Below, in pieces: positions 4,412 to 5,002 of a stretch of DNA of 5,002 nucleotides. The notes under the pieces are model-generated. The model did no database searches, had not been told where the DNA came from, and saw only the letters and a list, made by a program, of their open reading frames with translations. This stretch comes from Betaproteobacteria bacterium (lineage in GTDB: Bacteria > Pseudomonadota > Gammaproteobacteria > Burkholderiales > SG8-39): positions 1 to 5,002 of the forward strand of contig SHXL01000190.1 in the NCBI GenBank assembly GCA_009693345.1, written 5' to 3'. The first letter of the stretch is position 1, and each line of letters starts with the position of its first letter. A program made the translations under genes and the position numbers.

Positions 4412-5002
4412 GTGCGCTGGGAATCCGGGATTTCGTGATCGTGGAGCGGGTCGAGCTCGAGACCGGCGCCGGCTTCACCGTGCTCACCGGCGAGACCGGC
4501 GCGGGCAAATCGATCCTCGTGGATGCCATCGAGCTGCTGGTCGGCGGCCGCGCCGACGCCTCGCTGGTGCGCGAAGGCGCGGAGCGCGCCGAATTGTCGG
4601 CTGAGTTTGATTTTTCAAGCAATCAATCCTTGAAGCAATTCATCAGCGACGCAGGTCTCGAAGGTGATCCGGATAACGTCATTTTGCGCCGCACGATCGA
4701 TCGGGCTGGCCGTTCGCGTTGCTTTATCAATGGCCATTCGGCAACGCTGGCGCAGTTGAGGGAGATCGGCGAATTCCTGGTGGACATCCACGGCCAGCAC
4801 GAGCACCAGTCGCTGCTGCGCGCGGCCGCGCAGCGCGACTTGCTCGATGCGCATGCCGGCGCCGGGGACTTGGCGCTCGCCTGCGCTGAAGCATGGCGCG
4901 GCTGGCAGCGCCTCGCGGCGCTTGCGGCCGACGCCGCGCAGCAGTTCGTCAAGCGGGAAGCTGAGCGCGCCGAGCTGCAGGAGAAGATTGGCGAATTGAA
5001 GA
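4405..5002 (+). CDS. recN: DNA repair ATPase RecN (N-terminal part, 3' end beyond window)
   Basis: The 199 visible codons encode the N-terminal third of RecN, the SMC-like ATPase that works with RecA in double-strand-break repair. The start MLRALGIRDFVIVERVEL is typical of the family and fixes the ATG at 4405. Walker A is GETGAGKS at residues 29-36. The RSRCFINGHSATLAQLREIG stretch (103-122) and LVDIHGQHEHQSLL (125-138) are strong RecN marks. From about residue 155 the sequence turns into an alanine/glutamate-rich helix, the beginning of the coiled coil; Walker B and the signature motif lie beyond the window. The gene is divergent from the CMD gene with 88 bp between their starts. No LexA box is evident in that gap, though recN is often SOS-controlled in other proteobacteria. 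Codons for about residues 65-112 are markedly more AT-rich than the rest of the gene. Confidence 0.95.
   Translation, partial: MLRALGIRDFVIVERVELETGAGFTVLTGETGAGKSILVDAIELLVGGRADASLVREGAERAELSAEFDFSSNQSLKQFISDAGLEGDPDNVILRRTIDRAGRSRCFINGHSATLAQLREIGEFLVDIHGQHEHQSLLRAAAQRDLLDAHAGAGDLALACAEAWRGWQRLAALAADAAQQFVKREAERAELQEKIGELK

Noticed and set aside
4372..4428. Direct repeat GGAATCCGG at 4372-4380 and 4420-4428
   Set aside because: The second copy lies in conserved recN codons (GIRD) and two 9-bp matches 48 bp apart are weak. There is no third copy to suggest an iteron or attachment site.
1..5002. tRNA, rRNA, CRISPR array, insertion sequence or phage genes
   Set aside because: I looked on both strands for repeat-spacer periodicity, transposase-like products and tRNA-like ends and found none. 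Nothing resembles a defence or mobile system.

Overview
The window looks like chromosomal DNA of a high-GC betaproteobacterium, most likely in or near the Burkholderiales. Three things suggest this. First, hrcA and nadK stand back to back with recN downstream, an arrangement I associate with Betaproteobacteria. Second, the window carries a Bug-type (TctC-like) solute receptor, a family greatly expanded in that group. Third, G/C dominates third codon positions. The genus cannot be named from the sequence alone.

Layout. From the left edge, on the minus strand, lie a VOC-family (extradiol dioxygenase/glyoxalase fold) gene (1-529, cut by the window edge) and, just upstream of it, a complete hrcA (556-1575). 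A 28-bp divergent intergenic region (1576-1603) separates hrcA from nadK (1604-2488, plus strand). Convergent to nadK is a minus-strand block: a carboxymuconolactone decarboxylase (CMD/AhpD-like) gene (3678-4316), a full-length Bug receptor gene (2728-3681) overlapping it by 4 bp, and the C-terminal remnant of a second, diverged Bug gene (2516-2728) directly after the first Bug stop codon. Divergent from that block, recN begins at 4405 and runs off the right edge.

How it fits together. hrcA, nadK and recN are housekeeping and stress genes: heat-shock repressor, NADP supply and DNA-break repair. The VOC, CMD and Bug genes are accessory genes of catabolic or uptake character. The CMD-Bug block lies antisense between nadK and recN, which suggests insertion into a conserved locus, followed by decay of a second receptor gene. 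No mobile element is visible at its edges.

The most interesting signal is the hrcA/nadK intergenic region. An 18-bp palindrome there places a TAGAAT -10-like hexamer on each strand, each exactly 6 nt from the start codon of its gene. This predicts two leaderless transcripts from one symmetric promoter. Other points worth a look are an AT-rich patch inside recN, an inverted repeat enclosing the recN start codon, and the flush Bug remnant. I see no tRNA, rRNA, CRISPR array, insertion sequence or obvious new defence system. No gene-free stretch exceeds 300 bases.
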